Positions 56,912-64,000 of a stretch of 64,000 nt of DNA are shown here, in pieces. Both the position numbers and the translations under genes were made by a program. The notes beneath the pieces were generated by a model. The model had not been told where the DNA came from, searched no databases, and worked only from the letters and a program-made list of their open reading frames with translations. Origin of the DNA: Bacillus sp. FJAT-52991. Its GTDB lineage: Bacteria; Bacillota; Bacilli; Bacillales; Domibacillaceae. Positions within the stretch are counted from its first letter, which is position 1. Each line of letters starts with the position of its first letter. The stretch covers positions 1,264,001 to 1,328,000 of the forward strand of contig NZ_CP147404.1 of the NCBI RefSeq assembly GCF_037201805.1, read 5' to 3'.

Positions 56912-57529
56912 ATGGCACGAAAAAAGAAAAAAGAAATCGTAGAATACGAAGAAGGAAATAAAACTAGTAAATTACAATGGCTTCTTTTTGCTGTTATTAT
57001 TCCCCTCCTTTTTGCAGTAACGGTCTCACTGATTGTCATGACAATCGCTGGTGTTAATATTTTTGATAAAGCGAAGGAGCTTGGTGCGAGCATTCCGGGC
57101 GTCTCTTCAATGATTGATAGTGAATCATCGAAAGACAGCAAAGTAGCGAAGGATCGGCTAGTCTCATTACAGGCAGAAGTTGAAGATCAAAAAGCAGAAA
57201 TCGAGAAGTTACAAAAAAAACTCGAAGCTTCTGATCAGGAAATCGAGAAATTGTTAACCGAAAAAGATCGATTAGAGATTGAATTGGAACAACAGCAAAA
57301 ACAAGAAGAAGACAGTGGTAAAGGCAAGACAGATGATAAAGGCGATAACCCATTGATTGATACGTATGAATCAATGTCACCGAAGAACATCGCTAATATT
57401 CTTGTAAATTTATCTGATAATGAAGCGGTTAGTATTATTTCAGAGATGAGCACAGACAAGCAAGCGGAAATTTTAGAGAAGCTCCCGCCAGAAACAGCTG
57501 CAAAGTATACGAAAATGCTCACTCAATGA
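56912..57529 (+). CDS. ylxF: MotE family protein YlxF
   Basis: A 205-residue protein with a basic N-terminus (ARKKKKEIVEYEEG), one membrane helix at about residues 24-46 (LLFAVIIPLLFAVTVSLIVM), a coiled coil at about 80-130, and a C-terminal MgtE-N-like domain (YESMSPKNIANILVNLSDNEAVSIISEM). Homologs outside Bacillus are annotated as motility protein MotE; a role in flagellar assembly or motor function is inferred from position. ATG 56912 follows TTAGGTGAGAG. Confidence 0.87.
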   Translation: MARKKKKEIVEYEEGNKTSKLQWLLFAVIIPLLFAVTVSLIVMTIAGVNIFDKAKELGASIPGVSSMIDSESSKDSKVAKDRLVSLQAEVEDQKAEIEKLQKKLEASDQEIEKLLTEKDRLEIELEQQQKQEEDSGKGKTDDKGDNPLIDTYESMSPKNIANILVNLSDNEAVSIISEMSTDKQAEILEKLPPETAAKYTKMLTQ

Positions 57530-57557
57530 GAAAGAAATACATAGAGGTGACAAATAG

Positions 57558-58823
57558 ATGATAGGTGTAGGAAATATATTTTTAGGTGGTTTGCAGACGA
57601 ATCAAGCCATACCACCTAAGCAAGCGGGACTCGGAGCCACATTCCAATCAATGTTAAGTGCTGAAACAAGTGAAGCGAGTACAACTATGCCAAATGAAAC
57701 ACGGCAGCTGTTAGAAGCGATCAAACAAATCATCACCGCGAAAGACATCGATGAATTAACCGGTATGGCCCCAGGGGTGAAGAAAGTAGCGAAGGAATGG
57801 ATGTCTGATGGGAAAATGCCGTCCTTTGAAGACCTAGCTCTTTTTCTAGGGATGGATACAACTGAGTTAAAAAGTATGCTTGAGAAGCTGATGAAACAGT
57901 TCACTAATATGACAACTGGAAACGACACAGTAGAACAAGGCCCCATTAGCGAGGATACTTCTAAAGAAATAGAGAATCCCAAGGACAGAAGTGACATGCT
58001 CAATATGATCCCCGAGGATATAAGTGACATGTTCAATATGCTCCAATTACTGACCACAACTTCTCCCCAAGATTGGCCTAAAGGTGAAGGCAAATTAGTT
58101 AACACCTTATTACAAGCAGCAAAGGTCTGGGAGTTGTTCAGTGAAAAGGCGGATAGCCATGTAAATGCTCAAGAGCAACAACAAGCATTAAAGGGGATGC
58201 TGAAAGAACTTTCAAGTAAATTAGACAGTGTTTTACAACAGGCATTTAAAAACTATCAACATCTAAGTGAAGAACCATCATCACCTGTTGTTGTGAAAAC
58301 AACTCAAGCAATGCCTAAAGAAGGAATCATCCTTCAACCTATTTTTCATCCAATGTCAAAAATAGAAACTTTGATGATGAGGGTGTCAACCAATCCAAAG
58401 CCAATGAATATGGAGCAGTTTATTGAAAAATTTTCACAAGTTCTTGGCAATTCTAACTTAATGAAAACGCCAAATGGCAATCGTTTGCTTATTAAACTTT
58501 ATCCAGAGCAACTCGGTAGCTTAAGAATTGAGTTATTACAGCAAAATGGTGTGATGACGGCGAAGATTCTTTCTTCGACCTCCATGGTGAAGGACTTGTT
58601 TGAGCAACATGTTCATAGCTTAAAGCAAGCATTCGCCCAACAAAATATTACAGTTGATAAAATTGAATTGTCCTATAGTCAAGCGGACCCTCAAAAGTTT
58701 GATCGTTCGTCACAGCAGGAACAACAGACGAAGCAACAACAGCAACAGTCACAACAACAAAAAGAAACAGAAGACCAACCAGTAGAACAATTTAAAGATG
58801 TACTAGAAAATATGGAAGTTTAG
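57558..58823 (+). CDS. fliK: Flagellar hook-length control protein FliK
   Basis: A 421-residue secreted ruler protein that times the switch from hook to filament export. The long N-terminal part is poorly conserved. The C-terminal Flg_hook domain is clear: [33 protein letters not shown] in overlapping pieces, and [19 protein letters not shown]. It is followed by a glutamine-rich low-complexity tail near residues 385-405. The gene lies between the MotE-like gene and flgD, as in B. subtilis. ATG 57558 follows AGAGGTGAC. Confidence 0.93.
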   Translation: MIGVGNIFLGGLQTNQAIPPKQAGLGATFQSMLSAETSEASTTMPNETRQLLEAIKQIITAKDIDELTGMAPGVKKVAKEWMSDGKMPSFEDLALFLGMDTTELKSMLEKLMKQFTNMTTGNDTVEQGPISEDTSKEIENPKDRSDMLNMIPEDISDMFNMLQLLTTTSPQDWPKGEGKLVNTLLQAAKVWELFSEKADSHVNAQEQQQALKGMLKELSSKLDSVLQQAFKNYQHLSEEPSSPVVVKTTQAMPKEGIILQPIFHPMSKIETLMMRVSTNPKPMNMEQFIEKFSQVLGNSNLMKTPNGNRLLIKLYPEQLGSLRIELLQQNGVMTAKILSSTSMVKDLFEQHVHSLKQAFAQQNITVDKIELSYSQADPQKFDRSSQQEQQTKQQQQQSQQQKETEDQPVEQFKDVLENMEV

Positions 58824-58831
58824 GTGATCAT

Positions 58832-59476
58832 ATGTCTCAGGTGTCAAACATTGATGACAGTTTATATTTAGAAAATAATAAAAAGCAACGTCAGACAGGT
58901 AACAGCTCACTTGGAAAAGATGACTTTCTAAAACTTTTAATGGTACAGCTGCAAAACCAAGATCCTTTAAATCCGATGGAAGACAAAGACATGATTGCTC
59001 AGATGGCGACCTTCTCGACTCTTGAACAGCAAATCAACATGACAGCCGCGATAGAGGAACTAGTGCAAGTGCAATATGCATCACAAATGATTGGCTACCA
59101 TTCATTTGTTGGTAAAGAAATCAAATGGCATAAAATTGAAGCTGATCAGGATAAACCTGACGAGCCACCAGTGGTAATTGAAGGAACAGGCAAAATCGTC
59201 TCTGTTCAGTTCAAAGAGGGTGGCGTCGAGTTTACGCTTGAAGATGGTACAAAGTTAGAACCAGGTAATATTTCTGAGATTATAGGCGGAACCACTTCAA
59301 GTGGCAATTCACTTGTCGAAGCAAGTCAGTTAATCGGTCATAAAGTCACATGGGAGAAAGAGGGAGCTGAACAAACAGCTACCGTTCAATCTGTATCTAT
59401 GAAAGATGGGAATATTTGGCTACATTTAGACAATGGCGAAAAAATCGCCGCATCCGCGTTAACAAAAATTGAATAA
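58832..59476 (+). CDS. flgD: Flagellar hook assembly (cap) protein FlgD
   Basis: A 214-residue hook cap protein that promotes hook subunit polymerisation. The N-terminal signature [40 protein letters not shown] (read in pieces) is unmistakable. The rest is beta-rich with [33 protein letters not shown] and the repeat-like [20 protein letters not shown]. It is longer than the minimal B. subtilis FlgD, which suggests a complete hook-binding domain. It precedes the two hook-type genes. Confidence 0.94.
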   Translation: MSQVSNIDDSLYLENNKKQRQTGNSSLGKDDFLKLLMVQLQNQDPLNPMEDKDMIAQMATFSTLEQQINMTAAIEELVQVQYASQMIGYHSFVGKEIKWHKIEADQDKPDEPPVVIEGTGKIVSVQFKEGGVEFTLEDGTKLEPGNISEIIGGTTSSGNSLVEASQLIGHKVTWEKEGAEQTATVQSVSMKDGNIWLHLDNGEKIAASALTKIE

Positions 59477-59525
59477 ACACGAAACTTAAAAAAATATTTC
59501 GAAAATCGAAAGGGGAAATTCAATT

Positions 59526-60332
59526 ATGCTACGCTCAATGTACTCAGGAATCAGTGGAATGAAAGGTTTTCAAACGAAACTGGATGTCATCGGGAACAAT
59601 ATTGCCAATGTCAATACGTATGGATTTAAAAAAGGGCGCGTTGTTTTTAAAGATATGGTCAGTCAATCAGTGGCAGGGGCAAGTGCTCCAGGAAATGGAC
59701 GCGGAGGGACGAATCCACGTCAAGTTGGGCTTGGTTCACAATTAGCTGCTATTGATACGATTCAAACGCAAGGGAGTACTCAAACAACGTATCGTCCGCT
59801 GGATGTGGCGATTTCTGGTGATGGCTTTTTACAAGTAAAAGATGGCAATAACACATTGTATACAAGAGCGGGAAATCTTTATTTAGATAAAGATGGAAAT
59901 CTAGTAAATAGTGATGGACTCTTCATTCAAGGAACAACTGGGACAGGAACAACTGTTGGAAATATTAAAATTCCTCAAACAGCTAAAGAGTTGAGTATAG
60001 GCGCTGATGGCAAAGTTACTTATACAGATGATACTGGAACGTTACAAACAGCTGGAACTATTCAACTTGCGAAGTTTGCTAATCCAGATGGTTTGATGAA
60101 AGTTGGAAACAATTTATTTGAAGAAACGCCAAACTCAGGTACTATAACAACTGCGGCCCCTGGAGACAAAGGCACTGGCGTACTTGTTGCCGGTACACTA
60201 GAAATGTCCAACGTCGATCTTTCTGAAGAGTTCACAGAAATGATCGTTGCACAGCGTGGATTCCAGGCGAATACTCGTATCATTACGACATCTGATGAAA
60301 TTTTACAAGAACTAGTGAACTTAAAGCGATAA
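59526..60332 (+). CDS. flgE: Flagellar hook protein, FlgE/FlgG family, first copy
   Basis: A 268-residue axial protein. The N-terminal motif is MLRSMYSGISGMKGFQTKLD, followed by VIGNNIANVNTYGFKKGRVVF. The middle is RPLDVAISGDGFLQVKDG and the end is LEMSNVDLSEEFTEMIVAQRGFQANTRIITTSDEIL. Length is close to the B. subtilis hook protein (264 residues), which has the short, FlgG-like form and lies after flgD. GAAAGGGGAAA precedes the ATG. A paralog with the same layout follows 27 bases later. Confidence 0.92.
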   Translation: MLRSMYSGISGMKGFQTKLDVIGNNIANVNTYGFKKGRVVFKDMVSQSVAGASAPGNGRGGTNPRQVGLGSQLAAIDTIQTQGSTQTTYRPLDVAISGDGFLQVKDGNNTLYTRAGNLYLDKDGNLVNSDGLFIQGTTGTGTTVGNIKIPQTAKELSIGADGKVTYTDDTGTLQTAGTIQLAKFANPDGLMKVGNNLFEETPNSGTITTAAPGDKGTGVLVAGTLEMSNVDLSEEFTEMIVAQRGFQANTRIITTSDEILQELVNLKR

Positions 60333-60359
60333 TTTAGTAGCGTAGTAGGGGGGACTTGA

Positions 60360-61202
60360 ATGCTTCGGTCGATGTATTCAGGAATTAGCGGGATGTCTAA
60401 TTTTCAAAAAAAATTAGATGTCATCGGCAATAATATTTCTAACGTGAATACGTATGGATTTAAAAAAGGTCGTACCACTTTTAAAGATGTATGGAGTCAG
60501 CAAATTACCGGAGCAGCTCCCCGACAAGTGTTTAAGGGAGGAGTAAATCCGAAGCAAGCGGGGTTAGGTGTGCAACTGTCAGCGATTAATAATATACACA
60601 CGCAAGGCAGTCTGCAAACAACTGGACGTGCTCTAGATTTATCCATTTCAGGTGAGGGCTTCTTTATGGTAGGAAAAGGAGAGAACGGAACGATCACGGA
60701 TAAAAAATACACGAGATCCGGCAATTTTTATTTAGATCAAAATGGTCATGTAGTCAACTCTGATGGTGACTATTTAATTAAAGCCGTGCCGAATCCAGCG
60801 AATCCTTTAACTGCTATTTTGTATATTCCGGTTACCATTCCGCCGACTGCACAGAATGTTAGCATTGGCAAAGATGGAACGATTGGATATACCGATCAAA
60901 ATGGAAATAATGTAGTAGAAGGAGTGATTCCTCTCGCTAAGTTTTCCAATCCTGAAGGGCTAGAAAAAAGCGGTTCTAATGCTTTTGTCGAAACCGCTAA
61001 CTCAGGGGAGCCCATATATAGCTGGCCAGGAGAAGATGGGACAGGAACCATTGTTTCTGGCGCGTTAGAAATGTCCAACGTTGATCTTTCTGAAGAGTTG
61101 ACAGAGATGATTACTGCTCAGAGAGGGTTTCAGGCCAATACGAGGATTATTTCTACTTCGGATGAAATTATGCAAGAAATAGCTAATTTGAGAAAATTTT
61201 AA
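60360..61202 (+). CDS. Second tandem FlgE/FlgG-family axial protein
   Basis: A 280-residue paralog of the preceding gene. It shares MLRSMYSGISGM, KLDVIGNNISNVNTYGFKKGR, NPKQAGLGVQLSAI and LEMSNVDLSEELTEMITAQRGFQANTR. It differs in the central variable region, which has insertions (VPNPANPLTAILYIPVTIPP and GEPIYSWPGEDGTG). AGGGGGGACTT precedes ATG 60360. The pattern is that of gene duplication with divergence of the surface domain. It could be a second hook or a distal-rod protein; sequence alone does not decide which copy forms the hook. Confidence 0.88.
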   Translation: MLRSMYSGISGMSNFQKKLDVIGNNISNVNTYGFKKGRTTFKDVWSQQITGAAPRQVFKGGVNPKQAGLGVQLSAINNIHTQGSLQTTGRALDLSISGEGFFMVGKGENGTITDKKYTRSGNFYLDQNGHVVNSDGDYLIKAVPNPANPLTAILYIPVTIPPTAQNVSIGKDGTIGYTDQNGNNVVEGVIPLAKFSNPEGLEKSGSNAFVETANSGEPIYSWPGEDGTGTIVSGALEMSNVDLSEELTEMITAQRGFQANTRIISTSDEIMQEIANLRKF

Positions 61203-61229
61203 GTGATTATGCACATAGGGGAGGGTCCA

Positions 61230-61252
61230 GGGTTGGAGTGTCGCTTCAACCC
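61230..61252 (+). promoter_or_regulatory. mRNA hairpin upstream of swrD
   Basis: GGGTTGGAG at 61230-61238 pairs with CTTCAACCC at 61244-61252 (one wobble) around TGTCG. No T tract follows, so it is not a normal terminator. It separates the Shine-Dalgarno at 61218-61226 from the swrD start at 61262. Confidence 0.6.
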
Positions 61253-61265
61253 TGAATTATATTGA
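61233..61265 (+). CDS. Putative ten-residue leader ORF overlapping swrD
   Basis: TTG at 61233 lies 6 bases after GGGGAGGG and opens a frame of ten codons (MECRFNPELY) whose TGA at 61263-61265 overlaps the swrD TTG at 61262-61264. Whether it is translated is unknown; it is proposed from spacing and overlap only. Confidence 0.35.
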   Translation: MECRFNPELY

Positions 61266-61483
61266 TCAATGTGACGAGATTGAATGGCAAACCCTTTTTA
61301 TTAAACGCCATTTATATTGAAATGGTGGAAAGCTTTCCGGATACAACGATTACGCTTTCTAATGGAAAGAAGTTTCTCGTTCGTGAATCCGAGGATGAAG
61401 TAAGAAAGCGGATGGAGGACTTTTATCGTCGCGTTCATCTTTTGGGGAAAATAGATATAGGAGAGGATCGGGATGGAGACTGA
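61262..61483 (+). CDS. swrD: FlbD/SwrD family flagellar protein
   Basis: A 73-residue protein of the FlbD/YlzI family: INVTRLNGKPFLLNAIYIEMVESFPDTTITLSNGKKFLV in pieces, then VRESEDEVRKRMEDFYRRV. In B. subtilis SwrD raises flagellar power and supports swarming. The TTG start at 61262 gives the family N-terminus, but no ribosome site lies within normal distance; the nearest, GGGGAGGG, is about 36 bases upstream behind a hairpin. The C-terminus overlaps fliL by 11 bases. Confidence 0.9.
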   Translation: MINVTRLNGKPFLLNAIYIEMVESFPDTTITLSNGKKFLVRESEDEVRKRMEDFYRRVHLLGKIDIGEDRDGD

Positions 61484-61925
61484 AACACAAGAAGTGCAAA
61501 GCAAAAATAAGCTTTTAACGATAATGCTCGTTCTCTTAACGGTTATTTTACTAGTAGGTACTGTCGCCGTCATTATTATTTTGAAATCTTCAAATGAAGG
61601 TAGTGCGAAAGAACCGACGATCGATGAAGTCATTGAATCATCGGTAGATATACCTGAATTGACAACGAACTTAGCGTCGGATGATTACATTCGAATTTCT
61701 TTTAAAATCCAAACGGATAGTAAAGAAGCGATGGAAGAAATGACGAAGCGTGACTTTCAAGCAAAAAATATTATTATTAAGCAGCTGTCTGAAATGAAGG
61801 CAGAAGAGTTAAAAGGAAGTAAAGGAAAAGAGAAGTTAACAGAACAATTAAAAATGGAATTAAACGAAATTATGCAGGATGGAAAAGTTCTTGAAGTGTA
61901 TATCACCTCTTATATCATCCAATAA
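61473..61925 (+). CDS. fliL: Flagellar basal body-associated protein FliL
   Basis: A 150-residue single-pass membrane protein that surrounds the stator. The N-terminal helix is at about residues 14-36 (LLTIMLVLLTVILLVGTVAVII). The extracellular domain has VDIPELTTNLASDDYIRISFKIQTD, RDFQAKNIIIKQLSEMKAEEL and the terminal VYITSYIIQ. AGAGGATCGGG precedes ATG 61473, inside the end of swrD. It is followed by fliM after 26 bases. Confidence 0.94.
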   Translation: METETQEVQSKNKLLTIMLVLLTVILLVGTVAVIIILKSSNEGSAKEPTIDEVIESSVDIPELTTNLASDDYIRISFKIQTDSKEAMEEMTKRDFQAKNIIIKQLSEMKAEELKGSKGKEKLTEQLKMELNEIMQDGKVLEVYITSYIIQ

Positions 61926-61951
61926 TTAATTCATTTGACGGAGGTGAAGGC

Positions 61952-62953
61952 ATGTCGGGAGAAATATTATCTCAAAACGAGATTGATGCCTTATTGTCGG
62001 CTTTATCTACTGGCGAAATGGACGCTGATGAGCTAAAGAAGGAAGAAGAAGAGAAAAAGGTTAAAGTGTATGACTTTAAAAGGGCGTTGCGTTTTTCGAA
62101 AGATCAAATCAGAAGTTTAACGAGAATGCACGATAATTTCGCTCGCATTTTAACGACGTTCTTCTCAGCTCAGCTTCGTACATACGTTCAAATTGCGGTT
62201 GTATCGGCTGATCAAATTCCTTACGAAGAATTTATTCGCTCCATTCCTAATCAAACGATTCTTAATGTATTTGAGGTTCCTCCACTTGAGGGAAGAATTT
62301 TAATGGAGGTTAACCCAAATGTAGCATATGCGATGTTAGATCGATTGTTAGGCGGAAAAGGGTTAAGCGTCAATAAAGTCGACAATTTAACGGAAATAGA
62401 AACAAAAATCATGTCGAATATGTTTGAACGAGCTTTCGAAAATTATCGAGAAGCTTGGGTGAATCTTGTCGATATTGATCCTTTGATGGCGGAATTTGAG
62501 GTGAATTCTCAATTTTTGCAGATGGTATCACCTAATGAAACTGTAGTTGTGATATCATTAAACACGACAATTGGTGAAACGACCGGAATGATCAATATCT
62601 GTATTCCGCACGTTGTATTAGAGCCGATTATTCCTAAATTATCTGTTCATTACTGGATGCAAAATCCAGATAAAAAGGAAAGAGCGCCAGGTGAACTCGA
62701 AAAGCTTGAGAAACGTATTAAAAAAGCAGATGTATCTGTTGTCGCAGAGCTTGGACATTCAGCTATTTCGATAGAGGAATTCCTAACTCTTGCAATAGGA
62801 GATGTTATTGAATTGAAACAGCGTATTAACGAGCCCCTGTCTGTTAAAGTTGGTCAAAAACCAAAGTTTACGGCACAGCCGGGTAAAATAAATAAACAAT
62901 TGGCTGTACAAATTCTTGACCATATAGAGGGGGGAGAAGACGATGATGAGTGA
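61952..62953 (+). CDS. fliM: Flagellar motor switch protein FliM
   Basis: A 333-residue C-ring protein. The N-terminal CheY-P-binding peptide ILSQNEIDALLSAL is present. The CheC-like middle domain includes YDFKRALRFSKDQIRSLTRMHDNFAR and LEGRILMEVNPNVAYAMLDRLLGG, and the C-terminal SpoA (SURF) domain has GDVIELKQRINEPLSVKVGQKPKF. GACGGAGGTG precedes the ATG. It overlaps fliY by 11 bases. Confidence 0.96.
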   Translation: MSGEILSQNEIDALLSALSTGEMDADELKKEEEEKKVKVYDFKRALRFSKDQIRSLTRMHDNFARILTTFFSAQLRTYVQIAVVSADQIPYEEFIRSIPNQTILNVFEVPPLEGRILMEVNPNVAYAMLDRLLGGKGLSVNKVDNLTEIETKIMSNMFERAFENYREAWVNLVDIDPLMAEFEVNSQFLQMVSPNETVVVISLNTTIGETTGMINICIPHVVLEPIIPKLSVHYWMQNPDKKERAPGELEKLEKRIKKADVSVVAELGHSAISIEEFLTLAIGDVIELKQRINEPLSVKVGQKPKFTAQPGKINKQLAVQILDHIEGGEDDDE

Positions 62954-64000
62954 TGATATGCTATCTCAGGAAGAAATTGATGCTTTGTTGAAAGGACCTG
63001 GAGAAGACAGTAAAGAAGACGAAGCTTCAAGTACATCGTTAACTAACGTGGAAGATTACTTGGATTCGTTTGAACAAGATACGCTAGGTGAAATAGGAAA
63101 TATATCATTTGGCAGTTCAGCTACGGCTCTCTCTAGTTTATTGAATCAAAAGGTGGATATCACTACACCGACTGTTTCAATCATCGAAAGAAAAAAATTA
63201 AAAGACGAATTTCCACATCCATATGTAGCTATTGAAGTGGAGTATACAGAAGGGTTTTCTGGCGCGAATTTGCTAGTCATTAAGCAAACAGATGCAGCCA
63301 TTATTGCTGATTTAATGCTCGGTGGCGATGGTACTTCGCCTAATCCAGATTTGGGAGAAATTCAACTAAGCGCTGTACAAGAGGCCATGAATCAGATGAT
63401 GGGGTCGGCGGCGACTTCGATGTCCACCATTTTTAGTAAGAAGGTAGATATTTCACCTCCAGTCATTGCTTTAATGGATTTACAGCAAGGCGAGGGTGCC
63501 GATACCATACCAGAACTTGATTTACTTGTCAAAATTTCTTTCCGACTAACCATTGGAGATTTAATTGACTCTAATATTATGCAACTGCTGCCATTGAATT
63601 TCGCTAAAAGCTTAGTAAATGAGCTGATCAATTCTTCTGAAGAAGCGGTATCCGCTGCGCCATCAGCAGAAGCACCTGTAGTGACTCAGCCAAGTAACGA
63701 GGGGGCAAAACAAGCGGAACCAAAACCAGCAGTGCAGGAAAGTGTACCTGTTCAACAAGCGCAAGAATCGGTGCCACTTCATATACAAGAGCGGCCAAAA
63801 CAGCCGAATGTGAATGTGCAATCAGCTTCTTTTGCTACATTTGAGCAGCCTGCATTGAAACAGCATGAAGCTCGTAACTTAAATATGCTTCTTGATATTC
63901 CGCTGCAAGTGACAGTTGAGTTAGGTAGAACGACTCGATCCGTAAAGGATGTCCTTGATTTAACATCAGGATCGATTATTGAATTGGATAAATTAGCTGG
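62943..64000 (+). CDS. fliY: Flagellar motor switch phosphatase FliY, 3' end outside the window
   Basis: The frame opens at ATG 62943 (a second ATG follows at 62946) and runs without a stop to the window end, giving about 352 codons. The N-terminal CheY-P-binding peptide MLSQEEIDALLKG is followed by two CheC-type phosphatase motifs: LGEIGNISFGSSATALSSLLN and AVQEAMNQMMGSAATSMS, each with the expected glutamate and asparagine. A proline- and glutamine-rich linker (about residues 240-300) leads to the SpoA domain starting LNMLLDIPLQVTVELGRTTRSV. Truncated only by the window. Confidence 0.94.
   Translation, partial: MMSDDMLSQEEIDALLKGPGEDSKEDEASSTSLTNVEDYLDSFEQDTLGEIGNISFGSSATALSSLLNQKVDITTPTVSIIERKKLKDEFPHPYVAIEVEYTEGFSGANLLVIKQTDAAIIADLMLGGDGTSPNPDLGEIQLSAVQEAMNQMMGSAATSMSTIFSKKVDISPPVIALMDLQQGEGADTIPELDLLVKISFRLTIGDLIDSNIMQLLPLNFAKSLVNELINSSEEAVSAAPSAEAPVVTQPSNEGAKQAEPKPAVQESVPVQQAQESVPLHIQERPKQPNVNVQSASFATFEQPALKQHEARNLNMLLDIPLQVTVELGRTTRSVKDVLDLTSGSIIELDKLA

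Overview
The window is a single chromosomal stretch from an endospore-forming, flagellated member of the Bacillaceae. Three observations support this. SpoVM, a 25-residue sporulation peptide, is encoded at 15755-15832. The gene order follows the Bacillus subtilis yloB to fliY region almost gene for gene. Typical Bacillus regulators (RemA, PrkC/PrpC, FapR, CodY) are present. Base composition is AT-rich and even, and I see no prophage, insertion sequence, CRISPR array, tRNA or rRNA gene. All genes point rightward except rpmB. I cannot name the species.

Layout. 1-899: the 3' end of a Ca2+-type P-ATPase. 974-6821: yloC, remA, gmk, rpoZ, coaBC and priA. 6860-15728: a tightly packed run of translation, RNA-modification and signalling genes (def, fmt, rsmB, rlmN, prpC, prkC, rsgA, rpe, thiN). 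15755-18416: spoVM, convergent rpmB, then yloU-fakA. 18528-18954: a wreck of the L-serine dehydratase genes sdaAB-sdaAA, leading into recG. 21088-24668: the FapR-controlled lipid operon (fapR-plsX-fabD-fabG) and acpP. 24785-36268: rnc, smc, ftsY, ylxM, ffh, rpsP, ylqD, rimM, trmD, rplS, a signal peptidase and rbgA. 36371-42590: rnhB, the ylqG-ylqH pair, sucCD and dprA. 42854-50198: topA, trmFO, xerC, hslVU and codY. 50517-64000: the front part of the large flagellar operon, flgB to fliY, with fliY cut by the window end.

How the genes work together. SRP (Ffh), its receptor (FtsY), YlxM and a signal peptidase form a secretion set. Def and Fmt handle the N-terminal formyl-methionine. GTPases RsgA and RbgA mature the ribosomal subunits, with RimM, RsmB and RlmN. 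PrpC removes the phosphates that PrkC adds. FapR senses malonyl-CoA and represses phospholipid and fatty-acid genes, here through an evident 17-bp operator. CodY sits directly upstream of the motility operon it controls in B. subtilis. The flagellar block encodes rod, MS-ring, C-ring, export ATPase, hook-length and hook-cap functions in assembly order.

The most unusual items are the following. The serine dehydratase operon was reduced by two microhomology-like deletions. Two tandem about 120-bp hairpin elements lie between ftsY and ylxM. Another nested-hairpin element lies between rpoZ and coaBC. The khpA gene normally found after rpsP is absent. dprA is best explained by a CTG start. Hook-type genes are duplicated in tandem. 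A ten-codon ORF overlaps the TTG start of swrD and has the only good Shine-Dalgarno there. YlqG and YlqH look like a FliK/FlhB-type pair outside the flagellar operon. Much of the rest is conserved Bacillus housekeeping sequence; no large undescribed system was found.
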